Notes: generated by a model from the sequence alone, not told the origin. Shown: positions 1 through 7,591, numbered from the stretch's first letter. The stretch is DNA of 13,153 bases from JALGWA01 sp964604955 (GCA_964604955.1 CAZSBE010000083.1:1-13153); one strand, 5' to 3'. Numbers and translations: made by a program.

Positions 1-737
1 TGGCTGTAGTTTCCGCGGTAGGTCTCGACGCTCCCCCGGTTCATCTCCCAGGTGTTGTTGCAGACTCTGTCCAGGAGGTAGCGGTCATGCGACACCACAA
101 GCACGGCCCCGGCCCAGTCCTTTATGTAGCCTTCGAGCCACTCGATGGCCCGGGTGTCGAGGTGATTGGTGGGCTCGTCGAGAATGAGAAGCCCGGGGCT
201 CTCCAGAAGAAGCCGGGCAAGCAGAGCGCGCGTGCGCTGCCCGCCGGAGAGCTGCGCGAGCGGCATGTCGAATTGCTCCGGCGAGAAGCCGAGGCCCGCC
301 AGGACCTGCCTGACGTCTCTCTCATAGGAGTAGCCGCGCTCATGTTCGAAACGGGTCTGCAGGTTTCCGTAGCGCGCCAGCGTTTCCTGGGAAGCCGCGT
401 CCGGCGACGCGGCCATATCGGATTCCAGCCGGCTGAGTTCCGCCTGCATGGCGCGGACGTGGGCAAAGGGAAGCAGGCATTCTTCGATAAGCGTATTCCG
501 AGAGGCATACACCGACTCCTGCGGCAGGTACCCGATGGTAAGGCCTCTTGCCCGCTGAACGCTCCCCGCCGATGGGACATCTTCGCCCGCGATGACGCGG
601 AGCAGCGTGGTCTTGCCCACCCCGTTCGGGCCCACGACGGCGATACGCGCGCCCTGGGGTATGCTGAGGGAAAGACCGGCGAAGACGTCGAGCGCGCCGA
701 AGGACTTCCCGAGGCTCTTTGTGGTTATAATGGACAT
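1..737 (-). CDS. ABC-F family ATPase, N-terminal part (cut by window edge)
   Basis: The visible 245 residues hold a complete first nucleotide-binding domain of an ABC-F protein: Walker A GPNGVGKT at about residues 36-43, a Q-loop around LPQES (71-75), a charged helical stretch rich in Glu/Arg (about 95-140), the ABC signature LSGGQ (163-167), Walker B LLILDE with the ABC-F-typical EPTNHLD (183-194) and the H-loop VSHDRYLLD (215-223). The second ATPase domain and the rest lie beyond position 1. ABC-F proteins are soluble ATPases without membrane domains; known members act on the ribosome in translation control or antibiotic protection. The subtype cannot be told from half a protein. The ATG at 737 is preceded in frame by a TGA nine bases upstream, so no earlier start is possible. 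No clear Shine-Dalgarno is visible; a weak promoter-like pair (TTGCAC, 17 bp, TTAAGT; 747-775) would give a very short leader. Family is certain, function is not. Confidence 0.95.
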   Translation of the reverse strand, partial: MSIITTKSLGKSFGALDVFAGLSLSIPQGARIAVVGPNGVGKTTLLRVIAGEDVPSAGSVQRARGLTIGYLPQESVYASRNTLIEECLLPFAHVRAMQAELSRLESDMAASPDAASQETLARYGNLQTRFEHERGYSYERDVRQVLAGLGFSPEQFDMPLAQLSGGQRTRALLARLLLESPGLLILDEPTNHLDTRAIEWLEGYIKDWAGAVLVVSHDRYLLDRVCNNTWEMNRGSVETYRGNYS

Positions 738-847
738 AGCAACTCAACTTAACACGGGAAGCCGCGAATGTGCAACTTCGCCGGTGCCTGAGGCGTCCAG
801 ATCCAGGTTGGCGGCGCGGGCAGCAAAGAAAGCCCCTGCTAAGCGAA

Positions 848-871
848 ACCCCCGGCGTTTCCACCGGGGGT
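848..871 (-). terminator. Terminator hairpin for the 903-3101 gene
   Basis: A perfect 8-bp stem, ACCCCCGG paired with CCGGGGGT, encloses an 8-nt loop. Read on the minus strand it begins 31 bases after the stop codon of the exported-protein gene and is followed by TTTC, a short T-run. The position and stem strength fit an intrinsic terminator; the weak T-tract lowers confidence. No T-run follows on the plus strand. Confidence 0.6.
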
Positions 872-902
872 CCCGTATTCCAACTGCTTGCAGCTCTGAG
901 TC

Positions 903-3101
903 CTATCTCAGGAGCAGCATCTTCATGGTTCTCGTCGCGCTCTCCGCGCTCAGGCGATAGAAGTAAACGCCGGAGGGGAGCTCATTGCCCTTGCTGTCCA
1001 CACCTTCCCAGACCACCGACTGCGGCCCCGCGGTCTGCGGACGGTCGACGAGCACGCTCACAAGGCGGCCCTCCACGTCAAACACTTCGAGCTTGACGTG
1101 GCCGCCGCTCGGAAGCGCGTATCTGATGGCCGTCGTCCCCGCGAACGGGTTGGGGACGTTCTGGAAGAGCCCCAGGCCCTCAGGAGTGGCTTCGTCCGAA
1201 GGCACGGCGCTCATCGGGTCGGTGATCAGCCTGAACGCCAGGTCGATCGACTGGCCGGCCATCTCGTGGTTCGGCGGGTAGATGAGCTCGAACCACGGAC
1301 CAAAATAGGGCTCGATTCCGTCGCCCCAGACGGCATCGTCATTCCAGTGGTCGAGCGAGGTCTTCCACCCGAACCGCGTGTTCACATCATGCGGCCTCGC
1401 CTGCACGTCCAGCCAGTACACCCTGGGCGCATTGCGCGTTCCGGTCTGGAAGAACGCCTCTTCCGCCGGAATCTGGAAGTGATAGTACCAGCAGGTGAAG
1501 TCGGCCGGCCAGGAGTACGCGTTGTCCGGCGGATAGAACCAGCCTTCTTGCAGGTTCTCAGCAGCGATGCCATAAGAGAACTCGCCGGGCACGAAATTGC
1601 GCCACCAGCGGAGATCGCCGGGGATGCTGTAGCCGTCCGGGTTCTGGTCGGCCGGGATGTCGTCGTGGAAGCTCAGCGTAAAGTCCACGAGCCCGGCGTC
1701 TTCATTAAACGGATAATAGTCGTCGAGCCATGAACCCCAGATCAGGATATCGACTATCCTTCCGGGCTCGGTGCACTCGAAGTCATCGGCGAGGATAAGG
1801 GGCTCCGTGCAGTGGACGTCCATGCCCGTCACCGAAAGGTCAGGCCGCTGTATCCACTTGGACACGGTCTCTTCGATGATGACTTCGTGGTCTTCGACTT
1901 CGCCGTCGATGGAACTACCCTTGGGCGTCATGCCGCCGACGGTGCTGATCCGCCAGCGCGAGAAGGTCTGGCCTATGGCCGAGGCCGCAGGCGGTGTAAC
2001 GTTGACCGAGTAGTCGCCGGGGGCATGCCAGCCCGAAACAACGAGCTCGCCGGGTCCCCATGAGTGGTCGTTATTCCAGTCGATCCAGCCGGCGACGAAG
2101 CCGCCGCCGCCGCGTACCTGGTAGGTGATGGTCGATGTCACGGTCGGCTGGAGCACTGGTATCTGGACGCCGTTCTCATCGTCGACGCCGTTAGTGTCGT
2201 CACCCATGGCTGCCGGGTCCGGCTGCCCGTCGGCCTCTGCATCGGGCGAGTCGCCGACAACGCCGAGGTAGGGGCCGCCGATGACGTGGTTGGCGCCGCC
2301 GCTGGCCGCGGTTGTCGGATAGCCCGAGCCGTCAGGGAACTCCGGGGCGTCGCCCCAGTCGATGTCCTCCTGGGGCTCCTCGCCCACGAGGACGAAGGCG
2401 AGGTCGATGGACTGGCCGTACATCTCGTGGCCGGGCGGATAGCGGAGCTCACCCCAGGGGCCCAAATAAGGCTCCGGGCCCTGGCCCCAGACCGCATCAT
2501 CATTCCAGTGAGAGCGCGAGGTCTTCCAGCCGAAAAACGCGTCCGGGTCATAGGGGAAGGCCTGGATGTCGAGCCAGTAGACCTTCGGGTCATCGGGCGT
2601 TCCCTCCTGGCCGAATTGAAAGTCAGGGAACGGGAAATTGTATTGCCATATAACCTGGTCGGCCGGGAAGCCATAGCTCTCCGGCGGATTGAGCCAGCCC
2701 TCGAACACGCCCTGGGTCCAGACGCGCGACGTGTAAGTGCCCGGCAGGAAGGCCTTATACATGACAACCGGGCCGGGCATGCTGTAGCCCGTCGAGCTCT
2801 CCGAATCCGGAATGTCCCTATGGAAGCTCACCATGAAGATGCACGAATCCGGATGGCCGAAAGGCAGGTAGTCGTTAAACCACGACCCCCAGATGTGCAC
2901 CTCCATTACGGGCCCTGTCTCCGTGCACTCAAAGTCATCGGCAAGTATGTACTCATTAGTTGCGTTGACGTCGATACCCATCTCAGTCTCGTCGGGCATC
3001 TGCACCCACTTGGCGGGCTCGGTGGGATCCCAGTCGGCGAGCGCCGCGGGCGCGACTGCAAAGAAGAGCACTGCAAACACGGTGAGAACGTACTTCGCCA
3101 T
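903..3101 (-). CDS. Exported protein: duplicated beta-domain around a GEVE-type domain, C-terminal sorting domain
   Basis: This 732-residue protein starts with a signal peptide (residues 1-22, cleavage after ALA). Residues about 31-240 and 416-628 are two diverged copies of one domain: both contain ILADDFECTE, IWGSW, SFH-DIP, VYWLD-QA, FGWKTS, HWNDDAVWG and GQSIDLAF in the same order. Between them, residues about 247-410 start with DWGDAPE, contain GVDDENGV and WIDWNND, and end with DGEVEDHEV, the hallmark of the GEVE domain of bacterial surface proteins. Residues about 641-732 are a FlgD-like/type IX-type C-terminal domain (NVPNPF, LEVFDVEGR, SGVYFYRLS, MKMLLLR). It is probably secreted or attached to the outer surface; ligand and function are unknown, and I see no catalytic motif. 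The ATG at 3101 follows a strong AAAGGAGG at five bases. It appears monocistronic, with its own promoter and terminator. Confidence 0.93.
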   Translation of the reverse strand: MAKYVLTVFAVLFFAVAPAALADWDPTEPAKWVQMPDETEMGIDVNATNEYILADDFECTETGPVMEVHIWGSWFNDYLPFGHPDSCIFMVSFHRDIPDSESSTGYSMPGPVVMYKAFLPGTYTSRVWTQGVFEGWLNPPESYGFPADQVIWQYNFPFPDFQFGQEGTPDDPKVYWLDIQAFPYDPDAFFGWKTSRSHWNDDAVWGQGPEPYLGPWGELRYPPGHEMYGQSIDLAFVLVGEEPQEDIDWGDAPEFPDGSGYPTTAASGGANHVIGGPYLGVVGDSPDAEADGQPDPAAMGDDTNGVDDENGVQIPVLQPTVTSTITYQVRGGGGFVAGWIDWNNDHSWGPGELVVSGWHAPGDYSVNVTPPAASAIGQTFSRWRISTVGGMTPKGSSIDGEVEDHEVIIEETVSKWIQRPDLSVTGMDVHCTEPLILADDFECTEPGRIVDILIWGSWLDDYYPFNEDAGLVDFTLSFHDDIPADQNPDGYSIPGDLRWWRNFVPGEFSYGIAAENLQEGWFYPPDNAYSWPADFTCWYYHFQIPAEEAFFQTGTRNAPRVYWLDVQARPHDVNTRFGWKTSLDHWNDDAVWGDGIEPYFGPWFELIYPPNHEMAGQSIDLAFRLITDPMSAVPSDEATPEGLGLFQNVPNPFAGTTAIRYALPSGGHVKLEVFDVEGRLVSVLVDRPQTAGPQSVVWEGVDSKGNELPSGVYFYRLSAESATRTMKMLLLR

Positions 3102-3106
3102 TATGG

Positions 3107-3114
3107 CCTCCTTT
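3107..3114 (-). promoter_or_regulatory. Shine-Dalgarno of the 903-3101 gene
   Basis: AAAGGAGG on the minus strand stands five bases before the ATG at 3101, an almost full match to the anti-Shine-Dalgarno. It fixes the start, in agreement with the signal peptide that follows. Confidence 0.9.
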
Positions 3115-3130
3115 CTTACGGCAGTTTTAA

Positions 3131-3198
3131 ACCGGACATAATTTGCCCCGCTGCTTTTGTGCAGCCTTGCGCATTATAGCACAGACCGGATATGATTT
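3131..3198. repeat. 14-nt imperfect direct repeat at the promoter of the 903-3101 gene
   Basis: ACCGGACATAATTT (3131-3144) and ACCGGATATGATTT (3185-3198) differ at two positions. Their start points are 54 bp apart, close to five helical turns. One copy overlaps the -35 box and spacer of the predicted promoter and the other lies in the untranslated leader. The arrangement fits a pair of sites for a DNA-binding regulator; no regulator is identified. Confidence 0.45.
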
Positions 3199-3201
3199 CA
3201 A
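3173..3201 (-). promoter_or_regulatory. Sigma-70-type promoter of the 903-3101 gene
   Basis: On the minus strand TTGAAA (3196-3201) and a perfect TATAAT (3173-3178) are separated by exactly 17 bp, and a TGC just before the -10 box makes it an extended -10. Expected transcription start is near 3166, giving a leader of about 65 nt before the ATG at 3101. This is among the strongest promoter matches in the window and suggests high expression. Confidence 0.8.
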
Positions 3202-3278
3202 TCAGAGATGCGGGAGTGGACGGGGGCGAGAGAAGCCGATTTCACTCGTTCCCGGGAAGGCACTGAGCCCGACCTGCC

Positions 3279-4283
3279 TCAGCTCAGGGCGTGGAGCTCG
3301 CCGGCGAAGGGCTTCTGCATCATGGCGCTCACTCTGGCGAGGTCGCCGGTCTGCCCGAGGACCCACATGAGCTTGACGAGGGCGGTCTCAGGCGTCATGT
3401 CCATGGCCGGAATGGCGCCTGCCTCCAGCGCCGCCCTTCCCACCTCGTAGAGCTCCATCTGGGTCGAGCCTATGATGCACTGCGTGCAGATTACGACCGG
3501 CACTCCCCTCGCGGTGGCCGCCCTTATTGCGGGGATCAGAGATTTGACTTCCGTGGGGATGTTGCCTGCCCCGTAGCCGCCCAGGACAATGCCGGCGTGG
3601 GTCGAGGCCAGGTATTCGAGTATGCCGGGGTCGAAGCCCGGGTAGACGTGTACCGCGGCCACGCGGTCTTCCAGAAACGGCTGGAAGAGGACACTGCGGG
3701 GACCCCGCCTGCGGGCCGCCGCGTTGAACCTCAGGAAGAGACCGATGTTGCCGAGCGGGTAGGCGTTCACCGAAGTTATCGCCTGCATGTCGAAGACCGA
3801 CGTCTTCTTGGCCCGCGTGCCTTTTATGATCTCGGAGCCGAAGACGACCGTGACCTCGGCGATGTCCGACACCGCCACGCGCACGGCGTTGATGAGATTG
3901 CGGTGGCCGTCGCTTCCGATGTCGTCGAGAGGCACCTGGGCGCCCGTCACGACTACAGGCCTGGGGAGCTCCTGAAGCATGAAAGACAGGGCTGCGGCGG
4001 TGTAGCAGATAGTGTCGGTGCCGTGCGTAACGACGAAGCCGTCATAGTCATCCATCCGCTCGCAGATGGCGCGTGCCGTGTCCACCCAGAGTCCGGGCTG
4101 GATGTTGCTCGAGTCGGTGTTGGATACCGGAAGCAGGTCCACGTCGGCCAGCTCGGCGAGTTCGGGCACGCGTTCGGTGAGCATGCCCGCATCCCGGCAC
4201 GGGGAAAGCGCTCCGCCGCCGTTTCGGAGCATGGTTATTGTGCCCCCCGTGGTGACCAGCAAAACCTTGAGTCTCTCCGGCAT
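3279..4283 (-). CDS. ansA: L-asparaginase, type I (AnsA-like)
   Basis: The 334-residue product matches the length and layout of cytoplasmic type I asparaginases, which hydrolyse L-asparagine to aspartate and ammonia. The N-terminal TTGGTI carries the nucleophile Thr15; NTDSSNI (55-61) is the substrate-binding serine loop; THGTDT (86-91) supplies Thr89 and Asp90 with the lysine at about 160 (RAKKT), completing the second catalytic set. The HGTDT-x3-YTAAALSFML stretch and the C-terminal DMTPE-x2-L-x-KL followed by GEL closely resemble E. coli AnsA. No signal peptide is present, so it should be cytosolic. An in-frame ATG 75 bases further upstream (4358) would add 25 residues not typical of the family; the start at 4283 has AGGGAG six bases before it and is preferred. 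No terminator is visible between its stop and the next promoter. GatD (tRNA amidotransferase subunit) is the main alternative, but no GatE-like neighbour is seen. Confidence 0.92.
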   Translation of the reverse strand: MPERLKVLLVTTGGTITMLRNGGGALSPCRDAGMLTERVPELAELADVDLLPVSNTDSSNIQPGLWVDTARAICERMDDYDGFVVTHGTDTICYTAAALSFMLQELPRPVVVTGAQVPLDDIGSDGHRNLINAVRVAVSDIAEVTVVFGSEIIKGTRAKKTSVFDMQAITSVNAYPLGNIGLFLRFNAAARRRGPRSVLFQPFLEDRVAAVHVYPGFDPGILEYLASTHAGIVLGGYGAGNIPTEVKSLIPAIRAATARGVPVVICTQCIIGSTQMELYEVGRAALEAGAIPAMDMTPETALVKLMWVLGQTGDLARVSAMMQKPFAGELHALS

Positions 4284-4288
4284 TCTTT

Positions 4289-4294
4289 CTCCCT
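4289..4294 (-). promoter_or_regulatory. Shine-Dalgarno deciding the asparaginase start
   Basis: AGGGAG on the minus strand, five bases before the ATG at 4283. The more upstream in-frame ATG at 4358 adds a tail without family similarity, so this site supports the shorter protein. Confidence 0.7.
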
Positions 4295-4372
4295 GGTGAC
4301 GGGCGTGCCCGGGGCAGCGTAACTGAGGCATGAACTGCCCTATCGAATCCCGGGTCACCCCGAATCAGCCAG

Positions 4373-4402
4373 AAACTAATGAAGTAGCCTGGACGAGGTC
4401 AA
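4373..4402 (-). promoter_or_regulatory. Weak candidate promoter for the asparaginase gene
   Basis: TTGACC (4397-4402) is a good -35 box on the minus strand, but the best -10 partner, TAGTTT (4373-4378) at 18 bp, matches only three of six consensus bases. It would give a leader of roughly 85 nt. Confidence 0.3.
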
Positions 4403-4507
4403 GCCCGCTTTTCGTATTCTCTGAGATTCTGCATGGCTTCTCCCGGGCGATTACACTACCATCGATCTCATTGCGAAACAAGCGGCCACCATGTGTCGAA
4501 GCGGCGA

Positions 4508-4535
4508 CATAGGTGTGGCGGCCCGCCACCATAGG
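4508..4535. repeat. Palindrome GTGGCGG-C-CCGCCAC between CATAGG direct repeats
   Basis: Seven-bp arms around a single central base (4515-4529) form a 15-bp dyad, with CATAGG at 4508-4513 and again at 4530-4535. It lies about 45 bp upstream of the candidate -10 of the metallopeptidase gene. Dyads of this size can be operators; no T-run follows, so it is not a terminator. Confidence 0.4.
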
Positions 4536-4577
4536 AGCCGCGTCGGGCCCTGAGATGCATGTGGGCGGCAGTACATA

Positions 4578-4586
4578 TGGTATGCT
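4578..4586 (+). promoter_or_regulatory. Candidate extended -10 for the metallopeptidase gene
   Basis: TGG-TATGCT matches the extended -10 pattern, with four of six -10 bases. No acceptable -35 box is found at 16-18 bp. If used, the transcript would begin near 4593 with a leader of about 60 nt. Confidence 0.3.
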
Positions 4587-4642
4587 TATTGCAACTGGAT
4601 AGTCATGAAGTCTCCTCCGCGCCCACTTGCGGACAGCATAGC

Positions 4643-4651
4643 AAAGGGGTG
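4643..4651 (+). promoter_or_regulatory. Shine-Dalgarno deciding the metallopeptidase start
   Basis: AAAGGGGTG ends four bases before the ATG at 4656. An in-frame ATG at 4605 lacks such a site and would put 17 polar residues before the signal peptide. Confidence 0.65.
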
Positions 4652-4655
4652 TGAC

Positions 4656-5936
4656 ATGTTGCATGCAGCGAAAGCTCTTGTAGTCCTTGCGGCCGTCGCC
4701 CTGGCAGCGGTTCCGGCATCAATGGTCGGAGCTGCGGATTCGGTTGACCGCCAGGCCGAGCTTGAGAAGTTCTCGGCCTGCGTTGCCGAAGCCTTCCCGG
4801 CGGTCATCGAGATGACGGGCATAGACAGGCCCGGACCCGTGCCCGTCGTCATGCTCACGCGAAGCGAGGTCAAGGGCTATCTGCTCGAGATGGTTGACCG
4901 GGAATACCCCGAAGACGAGCTCGTCAAGCGCGGCGAGTGCCTGAGCGCGCTCGGGCTACTGCCTGAAGGCTATGACATGGAGGAGGGCTTCATCGAGCTC
5001 ATAACCGAGGAGGCAGGCGCGTTCTACGACCCGCACACTGACGACCTCAAGGGGATCGCCGACCTCCACCCCGCGCTCAAGACCCCACAGATGCAGGATA
5101 TGATCGTCTCCCACGAGCTCACGCATGCGCTGCAGGACCGGGCCGTCGACATTTCCGCGTTGGCCCGGGAGGCGCTCGCCGACATGGATTACGAGTATTG
5201 CCTGCGGGTCGTCATCGAGGGGATGGCGTGCAATGTCATGCTGGCGTATATGAGCGACATTCGACTTGAAGATGTGCCGGACGTACAGGCCAGCCTCAGG
5301 GCCAGTTTCGATATGAAGTACGGACCTTCCGGCACCAACGCTCTTTCCAGGTCACCACTCTACCTGAGGGAGAGCCTCCTCAATCCCTACGCCGAGGGCG
5401 GCGGCTTCGTGCAGACCTGGCTCCGCAGGAACCCGGAAAAGAAGATGGCCGAGCTCCTGGTGAGCAGGCCGTCGACCAGCGAGCAGGTAATCCATTATGA
5501 GAAATTCGAGTCCGGCGAGGGGCCGACCCCGATCGATCTTTCGGCACTGGACCCGAGGCTTCCCGGGGACTGGACGCTCTACTACTCCAACACGCTGGGC
5601 GAGTTCGACCTGCTGCTCCTCTTCCGGAGCCACGCGGAAACCGAGCGTTACGCCGATCAGCTGGCCGCTGGCTGGGGCGGCTGCCGCTGGAGGGCATACC
5701 GCACCGGCAGCGACGACCTCGTCATCATAGGGCTCTCGGCATGGGACAGCGAAGACGACGCGGCCGAATTCCGGGAGGGCTTCTCAAGGGTGCTCTCGGG
5801 TATGCGCGGGCCGGGCGATTACGACCTCACGCAGGACGGCAGGGCGGTCGCCTTCGTCATCGGCGCCGCCGGGGTCAGGGCCGGCGCAGTCACGGCGGCC
5901 CTGGCCGGCATGGCGGGAGAAGCAGAAGACCGTTGA
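4656..5936 (+). CDS. Exported HExxH metallopeptidase-like protein
   Basis: The 426-residue product begins with a signal peptide (about residues 1-26, cleavage near VGA). The core holds EEAGAFYDPHTDDLKGI (119-135) followed by VSHELTHALQDR (151-162), a full HExxH zinc site (His153, Glu154, His157). About 30 residues later VIEGMA (186-191) places Glu188 as the likely third zinc ligand, the gluzincin arrangement. The C-terminal part has a GWGGCRWRAY stretch (339-348) and SAWDSEDDAAEF (361-372), a combination I associate with bacterial proteins that carry the FYDP...HELTHALQD...EG core. The zinc site looks intact, so peptidase activity is plausible, but substrate and specificity are unknown. It is probably periplasmic or secreted; no membrane anchor beyond the signal and no sorting domain is seen. 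The last 40 residues are low-complexity Ala/Gly. It stands alone on the plus strand and converges with the hydrolase gene at 86 bp, with no clear terminator between them. Confidence 0.85.
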   Translation: MLHAAKALVVLAAVALAAVPASMVGAADSVDRQAELEKFSACVAEAFPAVIEMTGIDRPGPVPVVMLTRSEVKGYLLEMVDREYPEDELVKRGECLSALGLLPEGYDMEEGFIELITEEAGAFYDPHTDDLKGIADLHPALKTPQMQDMIVSHELTHALQDRAVDISALAREALADMDYEYCLRVVIEGMACNVMLAYMSDIRLEDVPDVQASLRASFDMKYGPSGTNALSRSPLYLRESLLNPYAEGGGFVQTWLRRNPEKKMAELLVSRPSTSEQVIHYEKFESGEGPTPIDLSALDPRLPGDWTLYYSNTLGEFDLLLLFRSHAETERYADQLAAGWGGCRWRAYRTGSDDLVIIGLSAWDSEDDAAEFREGFSRVLSGMRGPGDYDLTQDGRAVAFVIGAAGVRAGAVTAALAGMAGEAEDR

Positions 5937-6022
5937 GGGGTAACCATCCCGGCTGCGGGCCCGGCATTACGACCGCGTCTGATCGAGTCCGGCCGCGCCC
6001 TGTCGAATCCGCCGGCAGACAC

Positions 6023-7591
6023 CTATCTGAGAAGGAGCAGCTTGACGCTCTGGACGCGGTCCGAGGCAGTGAGGCTCGCGAAGTAGATGCCCGGCGCGAC
6101 GCGCCTTCCACGGGCGTCCTCCCCACCCCAGGTAGCGTGACCGCTGCCGGCAGGCAGGACTTCATCGAGTATGGTCGCCACGCGTCGGCCCGTGACGTCG
6201 AAGATCTCGAGCCTGACGAGGCCGGCTTCCGCAATTGAGAAAGCCACCCGGGTCGCTGACGCGAATGGATTTGGCGAGGCCTGGTAGAGCTCTATACCCG
6301 CCCGCGCAACTGCCGGGCCACCTACCGATGCGTATGCGCCGCGCTCGATTTCCGATATGAACCAGTTGGCGCTCTCGCCCGTGATGGAGATATGCTCCTG
6401 GTTTTCGATCGGGAAGTAGACCGTGTCGAAGGGCGTGTGGGCCAGTAGATCGGGGTCGCCCGCTATGTCGTAGAAAAGGTCATCCGTATCGATGTCCAGC
6501 GCGCTTATCGTGGGTATGAAGCAGTGGCCCTGGTGAAGCGCGATCACATCGCCGTAGGGAGCCTCGGCGCTGTCAAGGGTCGCCATCGAAAAGCGCATGC
6601 CGCCCGGGGCGCTGTCGTAGGGCAGCGTGCCGCTCACATACACCTGGAGGTCGTCGTCGGGAAAGGGCCATATGCGGTCAAGGAGGCCGTCGAAGATAAC
6701 CTGTCCTCCACCGTCGGGGACGGCCCAGACGTTTCCGATTATGTCCACCAGGAAACTCGAGTATTCGTAGAGGATGAGCTGTTCGCCGGCGCCGAATGTC
6801 TGCCCCGCCATGTAGCCGCTGCCGTTGGCTACGGCGACCTTGCGCGGAAGCGCGGGGTAGTCTCCCACGGCCGCCATGTCTGCCTCCAGGCCGGCAAAGA
6901 GCGGGTCGCTCGTCACCGTGGACTCGGGAGGGTCGGTGAAGTAGCAGGCGAGCATCTGCCTCGGTGCGGGCGTCTCGAGAGCCGCCACCATGGCGGCGGC
7001 CTCGGCCGATTCTATCGAGAAGAACTTGACCCAGTACTGCACTCCCAGCGGGATGTTGGCGCCCCTGTGAGGCGCGTCAAAAGAAATGAAGGTCCTGGCG
7101 TTGTGGTCGAGCCCGTTGCTTTCCATATAGGCGAGAGCGTACCGGCCGACGAGGCCGCCCATGCTGGCGCCCACGACCGCGGTGCTGGCGCCCGGCCCGA
7201 TAACGTCACGCAGGTAGCCGATGAGCTCGACGGCGACAAAGGAGTTCCGCTGGATGTAGTCGGTGGCGTCGGTGAAATCGAGGACGATGGCATCGAACCC
7301 GCGGCCGGCCAGAGTCTCTATCAGGCCTTCCTGGTTCAGGGTTTCATAAAGAACCTCCCAGCCCATGCTGTTGTCGATATCAAAGCCCTCTATTATCAGC
7401 ACCGGGTTGGTGATCTCGGTATGGGCTGCTCCCAGGTATACGTATGCCGCCCCGGTACCGTACTGGCCCAGATAGGGAATTGTGGCAGTGATGTCGAGGG
7501 TATCGTCGGGCTCCGGCGCCTGGCCGGCGGCCCCGCCCGCCATGAGCAGCAGCGCTATGGTGAAACACAGGCAATCCCGTCCGGCCTTCAT
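6023..7591 (-). CDS. Exported lipase/esterase-like serine hydrolase with C-terminal sorting domain
   Basis: The 522-residue protein has a signal peptide (1-23, cleavage near AAG), an alpha/beta-hydrolase domain (about 60-410) and a sorting domain (about 432-522). VLIIEGFDI (64-72) is the first core strand. VVGASMGGLVGRYAL (139-153) is the nucleophile elbow, GxSxG with Ser143. ISFDAPHRGANIPLG (169-183) is a stretch familiar from lipase-like proteins of Bacteroidetes-type genomes. FIPTISALDI and ENQEH near 396-400 suggest His400 as the catalytic histidine; the acid residue cannot be assigned by eye. The C-terminus (ASPNPF, LEIFDVTGRR, PGIYF, VKLLLLR) matches those of the 903-3101 and 7844-8428 products. 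It likely hydrolyses an ester or amide outside the cytoplasm; substrate unknown. The start at 7591 has GGGGGAGG four bases upstream and an immediate signal peptide; an ATG at 7660 would lie upstream of the predicted transcription start. Confidence 0.88.
   Translation of the reverse strand: MKAGRDCLCFTIALLLMAGGAAGQAPEPDDTLDITATIPYLGQYGTGAAYVYLGAAHTEITNPVLIIEGFDIDNSMGWEVLYETLNQEGLIETLAGRGFDAIVLDFTDATDYIQRNSFVAVELIGYLRDVIGPGASTAVVGASMGGLVGRYALAYMESNGLDHNARTFISFDAPHRGANIPLGVQYWVKFFSIESAEAAAMVAALETPAPRQMLACYFTDPPESTVTSDPLFAGLEADMAAVGDYPALPRKVAVANGSGYMAGQTFGAGEQLILYEYSSFLVDIIGNVWAVPDGGGQVIFDGLLDRIWPFPDDDLQVYVSGTLPYDSAPGGMRFSMATLDSAEAPYGDVIALHQGHCFIPTISALDIDTDDLFYDIAGDPDLLAHTPFDTVYFPIENQEHISITGESANWFISEIERGAYASVGGPAVARAGIELYQASPNPFASATRVAFSIAEAGLVRLEIFDVTGRRVATILDEVLPAGSGHATWGGEDARGRRVAPGIYFASLTASDRVQSVKLLLLR

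Larger units (their letters stand above)
4284..4655. other. Divergent intergenic region between asparaginase and metallopeptidase genes
   Basis: This 372-bp stretch lies between two genes that point away from each other. It holds a 15-bp palindrome between two CATAGG copies (4508-4535) and weak promoter-like sequences in both directions (minus TTGACC with TAGTTT at 18 bp; plus extended -10 TGG-TATGCT). A minus-strand open frame across it (4365-4664) has no ribosome binding site and no recognisable protein features. I see no RNA gene. Confidence 0.6.

Noticed and set aside
2064..3179. Plus-strand open frame of 371 codons opposite the exported-protein gene
   Set aside because: It is an antisense shadow of 903-3101: the minus-strand frame has a signal peptide, duplicated domains and a sorting tail, whereas this frame has no recognisable features.
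4365..4664. Minus-strand open frame of 99 codons in the asparaginase/metallopeptidase spacer
   Set aside because: It has no ribosome binding site, overlaps the start of the metallopeptidase gene, shows no domain or signal features, and GC-rich DNA gives many such frames.
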